Assembly: GCF_910589235.1 (NCBI RefSeq) | Contig: NW_025813640.1 | Span: forward strand, 1 to 64,000 | Direction of reading: 5' to 3' | Origin: Vespa crabro | Lineage: Eukaryota > Arthropoda > Insecta > Hymenoptera > Vespidae | Length of the DNA stretch: 64,000 nt | In this document: positions 14,201-26,365 of the stretch, one piece after another | Numbering within the stretch: the first letter of the stretch is position 1 | Layout of the letters: each line of letters begins with the position of its first letter | Notes under the pieces: model-generated | What the model was told of the DNA's origin: nothing | Database searches by the model: none | The model's input: the letters and a program-made list of their open reading frames with translations, nothing else | Position numbers and translations under genes: made by a program

Positions 14201-16078
14201 ATGTTTATCGCTATTTTAATTATTATCGTAATTACCGTTATTATTGATATCTTTGTTATCATTAATATTGTTGATATCTTTATTATTGTTATTATTATAG
14301 TCAATATTATCGATATTAACTTTAATATTTATTTATTTATTATCGTTAGTATGATTATTATAGTTATTAGTGTAATTATTACTACTTTTATTATCGTTAT
14401 TTTCGTTATTATCGTTATTATGGTTATTAGTGTCATTATTACTACTATTAACATCGTTATTTTCGTTATTATCGTTTCTATTATAATTATTATTGTTGTT
14501 GTTATCGTTATTACCGTTATTTTCGTTATTATCGTTATTATTGTTATGGTTGTTATTATTGCTACTATTGTCGTTATTATTGTTATTGTCATTGCTATCG
14601 TTATTATTCTTATTATTATTATAGTTATTATCGTTATCATTGTTATAATTGTTATTATTATAATCGTCATTTTCGTAATTATTGTCAGTAATAATATTAT
14701 TATCATCATCATTATTATTATTATTATCGTTATTACCGTTATTCTGGTTATTATTTTTATTACCATTATCGTTATTATCGTTATTATTATAATCATTATT
14801 GTCGTAATTATCGTTAATGTTGTGAATATTATTATTATTATTATCATTATTATCGTTATTATTCTTATTCTTATTGTTGTTATTGTCGTTATTTTTGTTA
14901 TTATTATTCCTATTATTGTCGTTATTATCGTTATTATTGCTTTAATTATTATCGTATTATCCTTATGTTCGTTATTATTTTTATTATTATAATTATTATT
15001 ATCGTTATTATCGTTATTATTGTTAATAATATTATCGATATTATTGTCATAAACGTTATAATTTTTATCGTTATTATCTTTATTATCGTCATTATCGATA
15101 TTACTGTAATTATAATTATTGTTATTTTCGTTATTAATGTTATTATTATTATCATTATTTTCGCCATTATCATTATAATCGTTATTATCGTTATTATCAT
15201 TATAATCTTTACTACTGATCTTATTATTATTATTACTATCGTTATTTTTGGTATTATCTTTATTATTGCTATTAATGTTATTATTACGTTTATTACTACA
15301 GTTATTATAATTTATATCATTATTATTGATATTATACTCTTTATTATTATCGTTATTACCGTTATTATCTTTATTATATTTATCGTTGTTATCGTTATTA
15401 TCGGTATCATCGTTATTATTATTATTAATACCGTCATTACCTTTATTATTATTATCGTTATTATCGATATTATTATTAATATCGTTGTTTTCGTTATTAT
15501 TGTTATTATCTTTACATAATTATTATCATTATTATCGGTTTTATCGTTAATATTGCTATTATTATTTTAGTTATTAACGTAATTAACATTATTATTTTTA
15601 TTACTATTATCGATATTAGCATTATAATCATTATTATTATAATAGTTTAAATCGTTTTTGTCGTTATTATATATATTACTGTTATTATTGTTACTATTAT
15701 TATCGATTTTATTGTTATTATAGTTATTATTCTCAATATTATTATTATTACTACTATTATTATCGTTATTATCCGTATTATAGTTGTAATAGTTATTATT
15801 GCTATTATTATCATCGTTATTAACGTTATTAACCTTACTATAGTTATTATTATTATAATTATTATCGTTATTATCGTTATCAAGATTATTATCGTTATTA
15901 TCTTTATTATCGTTATCTTCGTTGCTATTGTTATTATTATTATTACTATTATTATCGTTATTAACTATTGTCTCCATATTAACTATTGTTATTATTATAA
16001 TCGTGATTATCGTTATTTTCGTTATTATTATTATTATTTTCGTCATTATCGTAATAATTATTACCATTATTTTCGATA

Positions 16079-16112
<34 letters not shown>

Positions 16113-16140
16113 AATTATTTCGTTATTATCTTTATTATGG
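11231..16140. repeat. Segmental duplication inside the array, copy b
   Basis: Near-identical partner of 1-4856 in direct orientation. It differs by a 60-bp local tandem duplication at about 14417-14476, a 4-bp difference near 14963 and a small number of substitutions and 1-3 bp indels. It ends at 16140, where the two copies switch to unrelated array variants. Confidence 0.92.
14350..14476. repeat. Local 60-bp tandem duplication present only in copy b
   Basis: Copy b carries two tandem near-copies of a roughly 60-bp stretch (TTATTAGTGT... through TTTCGTTATTATCG) where copy a, at about 3128-3195, has one. The two units differ at several bases. Either copy b already held a diverged duplicate that copy a lost, or the extra unit was brought in by exchange with another array block. 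Confidence 0.8.
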
Positions 16141-17405
16141 TTATTATTATTATTACCGTTATTATCGTTACTATCGTTATTAACGTTATTATTATTATTA
16201 TTTTTTCGTTATTATCGTTATTTTCGTTATTATTATTATCGCTAGTATCGTAATTTTCGTAATCATCGTTATTATTATTATTATTCTAAACGTTATTATC
16301 GTTATTATTATTATCGTTATCATCGTTATTATTGTTATTGTTAATATTATTATTATCGATATTATCGTTAATATTGTTATTATTATTATCGATATTAACG
16401 TTAATATCTTTATTATTATTAACGCTATCATCGTTATTTTCGTTATTATCGTTATTATTTTTATTGGTATTATTATAAATATCGATATTATCGTTATAAT
16501 TTTATCTATCGATATTATTATTATTATGATTATCGTTATTATCGCTAATACCGATATTATCTTTTTTATTATTATTATTATGATAATGGCAATTATCGTT
16601 AATAACGTTATTATTTTTATTATTAATATTATTATTATTATTAACGTTAATATCATTATTATCTTTATTATTGTTATCATTATTATCGTTATTATGGTTT
16701 TAATAGTTATTAGTGATATTATTACTACTATTATTATCGTTATCATCGCAAATATTGTTATTATTATTATATTTATTATAGTGATTATCGTTATGACCAT
16801 TATTATCGGTTTTATCCTTATTAGTGTTTATATTATTATCGTTACTATCGTTAGTAACGTTATTATTGTTATCATTATTATTATTATTATTATTATTATT
16901 GTTATTATCGTAATTATTATGATTATTTTTATCGTCAATATCCTTATTATTATTATCTTTAATATTGTAATTATTGTTATACTATTATTATCGTAAACAT
17001 CGTTATTATTGCTATTATTAATATCGTTTTTAAGTATATATCGTTATTAATTTTTATCTATATTATCGCAATTATTGTTATTAGTGTTATTATTATTATC
17101 GTTATTTACGTAATTATCGTTATTATTATTATTAATATTGTAATTTTTATCACTAATATCAATATTACCGTATTTATCGTTTTTATTGTTAAAATTATTA
17201 TCGTTAATATCATATTTATTGTTATTATTATATCTTCATAATCGATATTATGGTTATTATTATTATTATTATTATTGTTAATATCGTTATTATTGTCTTA
17301 ATCGATAGTATTATGATTTCTATTATCGTTACTATTATTATTATCGTTATTATCCTTAATATAAATATTATTATTGTTACTATAGTTAATATCGTTATTA
17401 TAGTG

Positions 17406-17461
<56 letters not shown>
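17406..17461. repeat. Uninterrupted (ATT)n run
   Basis: About 56 bp of perfect ATT triplets with no interrupting CG unit. Such a run stands out from the degenerate array and suggests recent slippage. Confidence 0.9.
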
Positions 17462-20146
17462 CGTTATTATCATAATTAACATTATTATTGTTATTATTAT
17501 TATTATTAATATCGTTATTATTTTTATTATTGTTATTATTATAATCGATATTATCCTTATTATCGTTATTATGGTTATTATAGTTATCAGTTTTATTATT
17601 ACTCCTATTATTTTCGCTATTTTCGTTATTATCGTTATTATATTTATCAGTGTTATTATTACTACTACCACAATCGTTACTATCGTGATTATTGTTAATA
17701 TTATTATTATTATTATTATCGTTATTATAGTTATTATCGTTATTTTCATCGTTATTATCATTATTATTGTTATTATCGTTATTATTGTAATTATTATTTT
17801 TTATTTTATTACCGTCATTATCATTATTATCGTTTTTATGTTTATTATTATTATTACTATTATCGTAATTATTTTTATTCTTATTATCGTTATTGTCGTT
17901 GATATCGGTATTATTCCTATAGTTATTATCGTTATTAGCGTTACAATTGTTATTATTGTTATTATTATGATTTTTCATTATCGTAATTATTGTTATTATT
18001 ATTATATTTATCATCTTTATTATTATTATTATCGTTATTAACGTTATTATGGTTATTATTAATATCGTTATTATCGTTATTATCTGTATTATCTTTATTA
18101 TTATTATTATTATTAATGTTATTTTCCTTATTATTTTTATTACTTTTTACCGTAAAACTTCCGTTTTATCCTTATTATTATAATCGTTATTGTCGTTATT
18201 ATTGTTATTATCGTTATTATTATTATTATTATTTGAGTTATTATCGTTAATATTGTTAATATTATTATCGTTATTTCCGTTAAAATTACATCATTATAAT
18301 TTTTATTAACGTTATTACCGTTATTATCGTTATTATCGTTAATATTGTTTTTTTTATTATCGTTATTATCGTCATTATTATTATCTTTATAATCGTTAGT
18401 ATTGTTCTTATTGACATTATTGTAATTATTAATACTATAATTAACATTTTATCCGTAATTTCGTTATTATTATTATTATTGTATTTATGGTTATTATCGC
18501 TATTATTATCATAATTTTTGTTGTCATCGTTATTGTCCTTATTTTTGTAATTATTATTATTATTATTGTCGTTATTATCGTTTTTATCGTGAGTATCGTT
18601 ATTATTGTTATTACGATTAACGCCATCATCAGTATTATCGTTATTAATGTTACTATTAGCACCATGTAATAGATATTATCATTATTATCCTTATTATTGT
18701 TATTATGATTACTATTATTCTCGTTATTGTTATCGTTATTATCGGTATTATCGTTATTATTGGCATAATTATTATCGTTAATTTCGTTTCTGTTGTTATT
18801 ATTATTGTTATTATTTCCGAAATTATGGTTATTATCGATATTATCGTTATAAGCCTTATTATTATTATTATTATTATCGTTAGTATTGTTATTATTATTA
18901 TCGTTATTTCCATTACAAATGTTATTATTGCTATTATTGTTATTATTACTATTATTATACAAGTTTTTACCGGTAATACCGTTATTATTTTTATTATTAT
19001 TATCAATATAAACATTATTATCGTTATTTTCCTTTTTATCGTTATTATTGTAATTTTTGTTTTTATTACTACTATTATTATCGTTATTATCGCTATTATC
19101 GTTGTAATTATTATATTTATTACGCTATTAAAGTTATTATCGATATTATTATTATTTTTATTACCGTTATTATCGTTATTATCGTAATAATAATAATTAT
19201 TATTATTGCTTTTATCGTTCTTTTTGTTATTTTCGATTTTAATATTATTATTATTATTATCGTTAATATTTTTATTATCGTTATTATTATTATGATTATT
19301 ATTATTGTTATCGTTATTAACGTTATTATTGTTTGAGTGTAATTATTACTACAATTATTATCGGTATTATCGATTTATCACTATAATCGTTTTTATCGTT
19401 GTTATCGTTGTTATTGTTATTACTATTATTGTAATTGACATAACTATCGTTATTATTATTATTATCATTATTATTATTATTATATTATTATTGTTATTAA
19501 TATTATTATTATTATTATTAATTTTATCGTTTTTGTCATTATTATCGTTACTATTATTGTTATTATTGAAGCTATTATCGTCATGATTATTAACGTTATT
19601 ATGGTTTTTATCGTAAATATCTGTATTATTATTATTATTGATAGTATTATTTTTATTATCCTTATTATCGTTAATACCGTAAATATCGATTTAAATATTA
19701 TTATTATTATTACCATTATAATCGTTATTATCGTTATTATTAATATTATTTTATCGTTATTATCATAATGGGTGTTATTAATTCTATTATTAATTACGTT
19801 ATTATTGTTATTATCGTTGTTATCATTATTGTTGTTATCATTATTATCGTTAGTATCGTTATTATCCTTATTATTGATATTTCTATTATCGATACTATCG
19901 ATATTATTGTTATTATTATAATCTTTATTATCTTTATCAACGTTAATATTTTTATTATTATTATTGATACTATCGTTATTATTGTTATAGTATATTTATT
20001 AATTTCGTTGTTAACGTTATTATTATTATTATTTTTATTATAACTAATATTATTATCTTTATTAACGTTACTATCGTTATTATTACTACTATTATCGTTA
20101 TTATCGTTATTATCTTTATTATCGTTATTATCGTTGTAATCGTTAA

Positions 20147-20179
<33 letters not shown>

Positions 20180-20355
20180 CATTATTATTACCGTTACTAT
20201 TGTTATTATTATATTCATTATTATTATAATGATTATTATTATTATTATCGTTATTATCATTATTATCATTATTATGTATATTATTGTTATTTTTATTAAT
20301 TTTATTATCGTTATTATCCCAAATATTGCTGTTATAATTATTGACGTTATCGTTA

Positions 20356-20369
20356 TTATCGATATATTA
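20356..20369. other. Candidate target-site duplication, left arm
   Basis: TTATCGATATATTA just left of the LINE matches TTATCGATAAATTA at 22176-22189, directly after its poly(A), at 13 of 14 positions. R1-type elements often make target duplications of this size. The array is low complexity, so a chance match cannot be ruled out. Confidence 0.45.
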
Positions 20370-20371
20370 TC

Positions 20372-21364
20372 ATAGACAGTCTTGATTTCATTTAAAAATT
20401 TCGTACAATAGTCTATGAGCGAGCGAGGACCTTCGGCCTAGTTTCTCAGAGCCCTTGGGCAAAATATATTACTGATACTAGCGCAATTAAGAGAGTAGCC
20501 ACAAGCCCGCCGCAGTTGCCTTAAGAAAGCCTCAAAAGACAAAGGCAATGGACGACGATGACCGAAGCCACCAAGTGAACGGAGGTCGATAATTAGAGAA
20601 GAAATAAAGATAAACCAGCGACGAAGATGATGAAACACCCACAGCAGGAGAAAGAGAAGCCTAGTAAATCGGAGGTTAGGCCGAGAAAGAGAACAAGGCT
20701 GGACGCGACCCTCCTGAAACCTGCGCAAATTAAATCTTACGCAGACGTAGTAGGAGCCATCCACCAGCGCTTCAAGAACAGCCGAACAGGGGTAGACGTT
20801 AGATCGTTCTGGCAGACCAGAACTTAAGGGGTTCTCCTCGAACTTAAGAAGACCACTGCGTATATCAGGTTATCATTCGCAGAAACCCTGAAAAAAGGAG
20901 TTGAAGAATCAAGCAGCATCACGGAACTGGTCCCTAGAGCTACGCTGGAGATACAAGCCTGCGATCGCTGCACATCGGTGGTGGAAGTCGAGAAGGCCCT
21001 AAAGTGGACCCTGCCAGACTACTCTGGGAAACTAGAGGTTAAATTGACAGACTCCAAAGCGAGACAACAACGCTTGGCCCTCGTCAGACTAGAAGAGGAA
21101 GCAGCTGCGAAGCTTTTAAAGGTCGGCCGAGTGCTGATCGGCTTCGTTAGCTGCAGGGTCAGGCGAAGAGCAGAAGTGAGGAGATGCTACCGCTGTCTCA
21201 ATTAAGGTCACTATAATGTCTTGCGCAAGGACCCTGATTGCTGTAAGTTCGGCTGTTTCTTCAGCGGCACGGGGCACAAGATCAAAGACTGCAAGGTGAG
21301 CGAGCCTACTTGCTTCTTAAGCTCCAATAGCATTGATGAACATAAGAAACACTTGGCTGGATGA
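20372..21364 (+). pseudogene. Gag (ORF1) of the R1-clade element, decayed, copy 1
   Basis: Gag-like RNA-binding protein remnant of the retrotransposon. From 20627 a single plus frame reads through KPSKSE, YADVV, VDVRSFWQTRT, GVLLELKK, ITELVPRATLEI, a block ending SCRVRRRAEVRRCYRC, then GTGHKIKDC and HKKHLAG, and ends with TGA at 21362-21364. This order (basic linker, YADVV block, VPRATLEI block, RRR-CYRC, zinc knuckles) is the established layout of R1-clade gag. Two in-frame stops interrupt it: TAA at 20825-20827 and TAA at 21203-21205, the latter inside the first knuckle where Tyr is usual before Gly-His. Cysteines of knuckles 2 and 3 are partly replaced by Ser (CFFSGTGH, CFLSS). The protein cannot be made intact. 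The upstream part (20372-20626) aligns with copy 2 gag but is also disrupted. Confidence 0.85.
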
Positions 21365-21843
21365 AGGGCCTGCAAAACTTTCCAAGAGGACCATGCAACA
21401 GCCAACATGAGGAAAACAGGATGAGAGTACTTCAGGGTAATCTCAATAGGAGCAGGACGGCGCACCACCTCCTAACCCAGCTCTCTTCAGAGAAACAAGC
21501 TGATATCGTTTTAATCTGCGAACAGTACCAGGTCAGAGTTGGATTAGGATGGTACGCAGACGAATTGGGCACCGCGAGCATCTGGATCCCTGATCCCCGA
21601 TAAATACATGTGTCGGATCAAGAATCCGGATGCGGATACGTTTGGGTGAGACACAACTCGACGACTTATGTCAGTGTATATCTCACCCCGAACGACCGGA
21701 TAGACGACTTCCAGAATAAACCGTACGATCTGGAAGACGCGCTACGGGAAATGCAAGGGGATCTCATTGTGGCTGGAGACCTCAATGCGAAAGCTCTCGA
21801 ATGCAGGGAGGCCAGGCCCAACCTTGCGTTGCATGCTACGTGA
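21361..21843 (+). pseudogene. ORF2 endonuclease domain, N-terminal half, copy 1
   Basis: N-terminal half of the apurinic/apyrimidinic-type endonuclease of the element, which nicks the target DNA. Visible blocks are MRVLQGNLNRSRTAHHLL (starting at 21421, with the conserved Asn), ADIVLICEQYQ (metal-binding Glu), WIPDP, GYVWVRHNSTTYVSVYLTPND and AGDLNAK (the GD-N motif). An upstream in-frame ATG at 21361 overlaps the gag stop as ATGA; the methionine at 21421 matches the usual domain start better. An in-frame TAA lies at 21601-21603. After GDLNAKALE the sequence leaves the family pattern and stops at 21841-21843. The rest of the endonuclease and all of the RT are absent. Non-functional. Confidence 0.85.
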
Positions 21844-22175
21844 GGGCAATCTTACGTAAAAATAAGAAAGAGATGGGCGACCATTGACGTGCCACCAACG
21901 TTGTTCCAGGTTTCTGCCACGTAGAGCCGAATTGAGGGATTCGAATTAATGGGACATGATGTAGTGGCGTTATCCCGAATTAATGTCACATGACGGTGCC
22001 GGGATGGTTTCACCATGCCACTAGGATGGATATGAGTTTAGTCGGTAGAGCCCATTCCAATGGTGAGTCCGACATTCCAGGGAATTTAACGGGTGATCCA
22101 AAATGCTAAATGATTCCTGTAGGGTCTCTGGATCAGTGCGTAGAGTTAGGCATTCTCAGACAATCACAAAAAAAA
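21844..22175 (+). other. Probable ORF2 C-terminus and 3' UTR with poly(A) of the LINE
   Basis: A short frame reading YVRAILRKNKKEMGDH then stop (about 21836-21892) resembles the basic tail that ends R1-clade ORF2. The following roughly 280 bp are non-coding, moderately GC-rich and end in A8 next to the array. I infer a 3' UTR from its position before the A run; no homologous stretch exists in copy 2, which lacks its 3' end, so this cannot be confirmed inside the window. Confidence 0.55.
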
Positions 22176-22388
22176 TTATCGATAAATTAATATCGTTAAT
22201 ATCGTTATTGACGTTATTATTGTTATTATTGTTATTATTTCAACTATTTTTATAGTTATTTTCGTTTATATCGTTAGTATTATTATTCTTATTAATATCA
22301 TTATTATCGTTATTATCGTTATTATTATTATTATTATTATTATCGTTATAACCGCTATTATCGTCATTATCGTTATTATTATTATTAC

Positions 22389-23154
22389 TATAATTATTAC
22401 TTTATTGTTAATATCGTTATTATCGTTATTATCGATATTATTGTTAGTATCATTATCGTTATTAAAGTTATTATCGTTATTATTGTCATTATTATTATTA
22501 TTTTTATCGTTATTATTGTTATTATTATTATTATTACTATGGATATTATCATTATTATCATTATTATCGTTATTATTGGTATCATTATTATCGTCAATAT
22601 CTTTATTAACGTTATTAATTTTATTATTGTGTTTATTATTACTATTATAATTGTTATTATGATCTATATCGTTATTATTATTATGATTATTATTATTATT
22701 ATCGTTAATATTGTTATTATCAATATTATTATAATTATTATTGTCGTCATTATCGTTTTTATTGTTATTATTATAATTATTACTTTATTGTTAATATCGT
22801 TATTATCGTTATTATCGATATTATTGTTAGTATCATTATCGTTATTAAAGTTATTATCGTTATTATTGTCATTATTATTATTATTTTTATCGTTATTATT
22901 GTTATTATTATTATTATTACTATGGATATTATCATTATTATCATTATTATCGTTATTATTGGTATCATTATTATCGTCAATATCTTTATTAACGTTATTA
23001 ATTTTATTATTGTGTTTATTATTACTATTATAATTGTTATTATGATCTATATCGTTATTATTATTATGATTATTATTATTATTATCGTTAATATTGTTAT
23101 TATCAATATTATTATAATTATTATTGTCGTCATTATCGTTTTTATTGTTATTAT
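22389..23154. repeat. Two tandem copies of a 383-bp array block
   Basis: 22389-22771 and 22772-23154 appear identical over the full 383 bp, including every degenerate position, for example the TGATCTATATCG word in both. Exact identity in an otherwise diverged array points to a very recent tandem duplication by unequal exchange, or to an assembly duplication. Confidence 0.9.
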
Positions 23155-25192
23155 TATTATCTTTATTATCATTATTATCGTTATTTGCGTTATTATTCTT
23201 ATCATAATTATCATTATTATCGTTATTTGCGTTATTATTATTATTAATATCATCGTTATCGTAGTTATTACTATTATTATTGTTATCGATATAATCTTTA
23301 ATATTGTCATTATTGTTATCAATACTATGGTTATTTTCTTTATTAATGTCATTATCGTTAATATCGTTATTATGCTTATTATTGTTTCTACTATTATTTT
23401 TATTATCGTTATTATCATTATTATTTTATTATTATTATCGTTATTGACGTAATTAACGTTACTAATTATATTATTATTTTCTTTATTATCGTTAATATGG
23501 TTTTTATTATTATTATTATTATCGTTATGATCGTTATTATTGTTTCTATCGATATTATTATTATTATTATTATCATCATTATCGTTATTATTATTATCGT
23601 TACTGTGGTTATTTTCGTTATTATTTTCATTAGGATTATTATTATTATTAACGTTATTATAGTTATTATTAACATTTTTTCATTGTTATTAACGTAATTA
23701 TGATTATTAAATATATTATTATTTTCGTTCTTATCGTTATTATCGTTATAATCGTTTTTATTATTTTTATTAATATCGTTACTACCATTTTTATTGTTAC
23801 TATCGATATTATTATTATTATTATTATCATCATTATCGTTATTATTTTAAAGTTAGTATCGATATTTTTCTTCATATTATTTCAATTATTATCATTATTA
23901 TTATTAAAATTGTTGTTTTTATTATTGATTTTGTCGTTATTATTATTGTCACTATTATCGTTATTATCTTTAATATGGTTATTATAGTTATTATTATTAT
24001 TATTATCGACATTATCATTATTAGCGTTATTAATTTTATTATTAATATGATAATTATCTTTTCTATTATTATTATTATAATTAATACTATTAATATTATC
24101 GATATTATTGTTATTATCGTTATTATTGATCATATTATTATCGATAATATCGTCATAATCGTTATTATCGTAATCTTTATTATCGCTATTATCTTCGTTG
24201 TCGTTAATATTATTATCGGTATTATCGTTATTATTGTTATTATCGATATTATTATTATTATTATTATTATTATCGATATTATCATGATTAGAGTTAATAT
24301 TATTATCGATATTATTGTTATTATTGTTATTATTTTTATCGTTATTGTCATTGTTATCGATATTATTGTTCTAATTATTATTGCTATTAACGTTTATATC
24401 GTGATTATTACCATTAATATTATCATTATTTTTGTTATAATTATAATCGTCATTACCGTTAAAATTTTCATTATCTTTATTATCGTCTTTATCGTTATTA
24501 TAGTTATTATTGTTTTTATTATTATTAATATTATCGTTATTATTGTTATAATAATCTTTATTATCGATGTATTCTTTATTATCTTTATAATCATTATTAT
24601 CGATATTATCAGTTATATGTTTATCATTATTTTCTTTAACATCGTTATTATCGTCATTATCGTTATAATTATTATCGATATTATCGTTATTATCGATATG
24701 GTCAATATTATTATGATTATTTTTTTCGTTTTTATCGTTATTACTGTTACAATCGATATAAATATTATTATGATTAACGTCTTTATCGCTATAATCTTTA
24801 TTATCTTTCTTACTATTATTATTATCGTTTTTATCGTTATTAACATTATTATTATTATCAATGTTATTATTGCTATTATTATCATCGTTATTATCGTTAT
24901 TATCGTAGTTATTAATATTATAATTATTATTATTCTGATTATTATCTTTAATATCGTTATTATTTATATCGTTATTATCGTAATTATCATAATAATTATA
25001 TTTATTATTATCGATGTCATCGTTATTATTCTTACTTTCGTAATTATTATTATAATTATTAATGTTATTATCGATGTTATCGTTATTATTGACATTAATA
25101 TTTTCATTATGACAGTTATTATAGTTATTATCGTTATTATTGTTATTGTTATTATTGTTACTGTTATTATTGTCGTTTTTATCCTAATTATC

Positions 25193-25227
<35 letters not shown>

Positions 25228-26153
25228 CGTCGTTATTATCTTTATTATTGTTATTATCGTTATTATTGTTACCGTTATTATCGTTATTATCTTTATTATC
25301 GTTTTTATTGTTATTATTACTAATATTGTTATTGTTATGATCGTCATTATCGTTATTATCTGTATTATTATTATTATCATTATAATGTTATTATCATTAT
25401 TATTATTATTATTATAGTTATTATTATTATTTTTTTTATCGATATTATTGTTAACATTGTTATTATTATTATCGATATTATCAATATCGTTAGTTTTATT
25501 ATCGTTAAAATCGTTCTTATCGTTATTATTGTTAGTAATGTTATTAGTTTTTCTATTATTATCGTTATTATCGTTATTATCGTTATTATCGTTATTATTT
25601 TTATTATTCTTAATATTATTATCGTTCTTATCATATTAATCATTATAATCGTTAATATACTTATTATTATTAACGTTAGAGTCTTTAATATATTTATTAT
25701 CTTTATTATTATTATTTTATTATTATTATTATCTTTATTATCGGTTATACCATTATTATTGTTGTTATTGTTGTTATCATTATTAATATAATCGTTATTA
25801 TCGTTATTATCGTAATTATTGTTATTGTTATTGTTATTATAATTATTATCGATATTATCGTTAATATTGTTATTATTATTAACGATTTTATCGTTAACAT
25901 TGTTATTATTATTATCATTATTTGCGTTATTATAGCTATGAACGTTATTATTATTATTACTTTTATTGTCGATATTATGGTTATTATCTTTAATATGATT
26001 ATTATTATTATCGTTATTATCGTTATTATTTTCATTGTCATTATCATTAATATTATTATCGTTAATATCGTTATTATCTTTATTATTATCAATATTATTA
26101 TCGTTATTATCGTTTTTATCGATATTATTATCATTACTGTTATCGTTAATATC

Positions 26154-26154
<1 letters not shown>

Positions 26155-26219
<65 letters not shown>
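26155..26219. repeat. Uninterrupted (TTA)n run, longest in the window
   Basis: About 65 bp of perfect TTA triplets. It is the longest pure run I found and a candidate length-polymorphic microsatellite. Confidence 0.9.
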
Positions 26220-26334
26220 GTCAATATTATCTTTATTATCGTTATGATGGATATATTAGTATCGTTATTATCGTTATTATTGATATATTACTATTTATTA
26301 TTACCGTTATTATCGTTATTATAGTAAATATTAA

Positions 26335-26365
<31 letters not shown>

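Larger units (their letters stand above)
9829..20371. repeat. TTATTATCG degenerate array, segment II
   Basis: The same 9-base triplet array resumes at the right end of the LTR-like element and runs to the first LINE. No gene is visible. The first part, about 9829-11225, is paralogous to about 33904-35260. 11231-16140 is the near-identical partner of 1-4856. About 17250-19000 is paralogous to about 35500-37000: shared anchors are the TTACCGTCATTATC stretch near 17810/36440 and CACCATGTAATAG near 18660/36997. The segment is therefore a mosaic of older and newer block duplications, not a single expansion. Confidence 0.93.
20372..22175 (+). mobile_element. R1-clade non-LTR retrotransposon, copy 1 (5'-truncated, internally deleted)
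   Basis: Non-array sequence that aligns from its first bases (ATAGACAGTCT) with position about 40543 of the second copy, so it lacks the 5' UTR and the start of gag. The order is the rest of gag with CCHC knuckles (to 21364), the endonuclease N-terminal half (to about 21820), then an abrupt jump to what looks like the ORF2 C-terminus and 3' UTR, ending in eight A at 22168-22175. The whole reverse transcriptase is missing. 5' truncation plus a 3' A run is the usual signature of target-primed reverse transcription; the internal gap is a later or template-switching deletion. Clade assignment rests on recognisable gag and endonuclease sequence, not on a database search. Confidence 0.85.
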
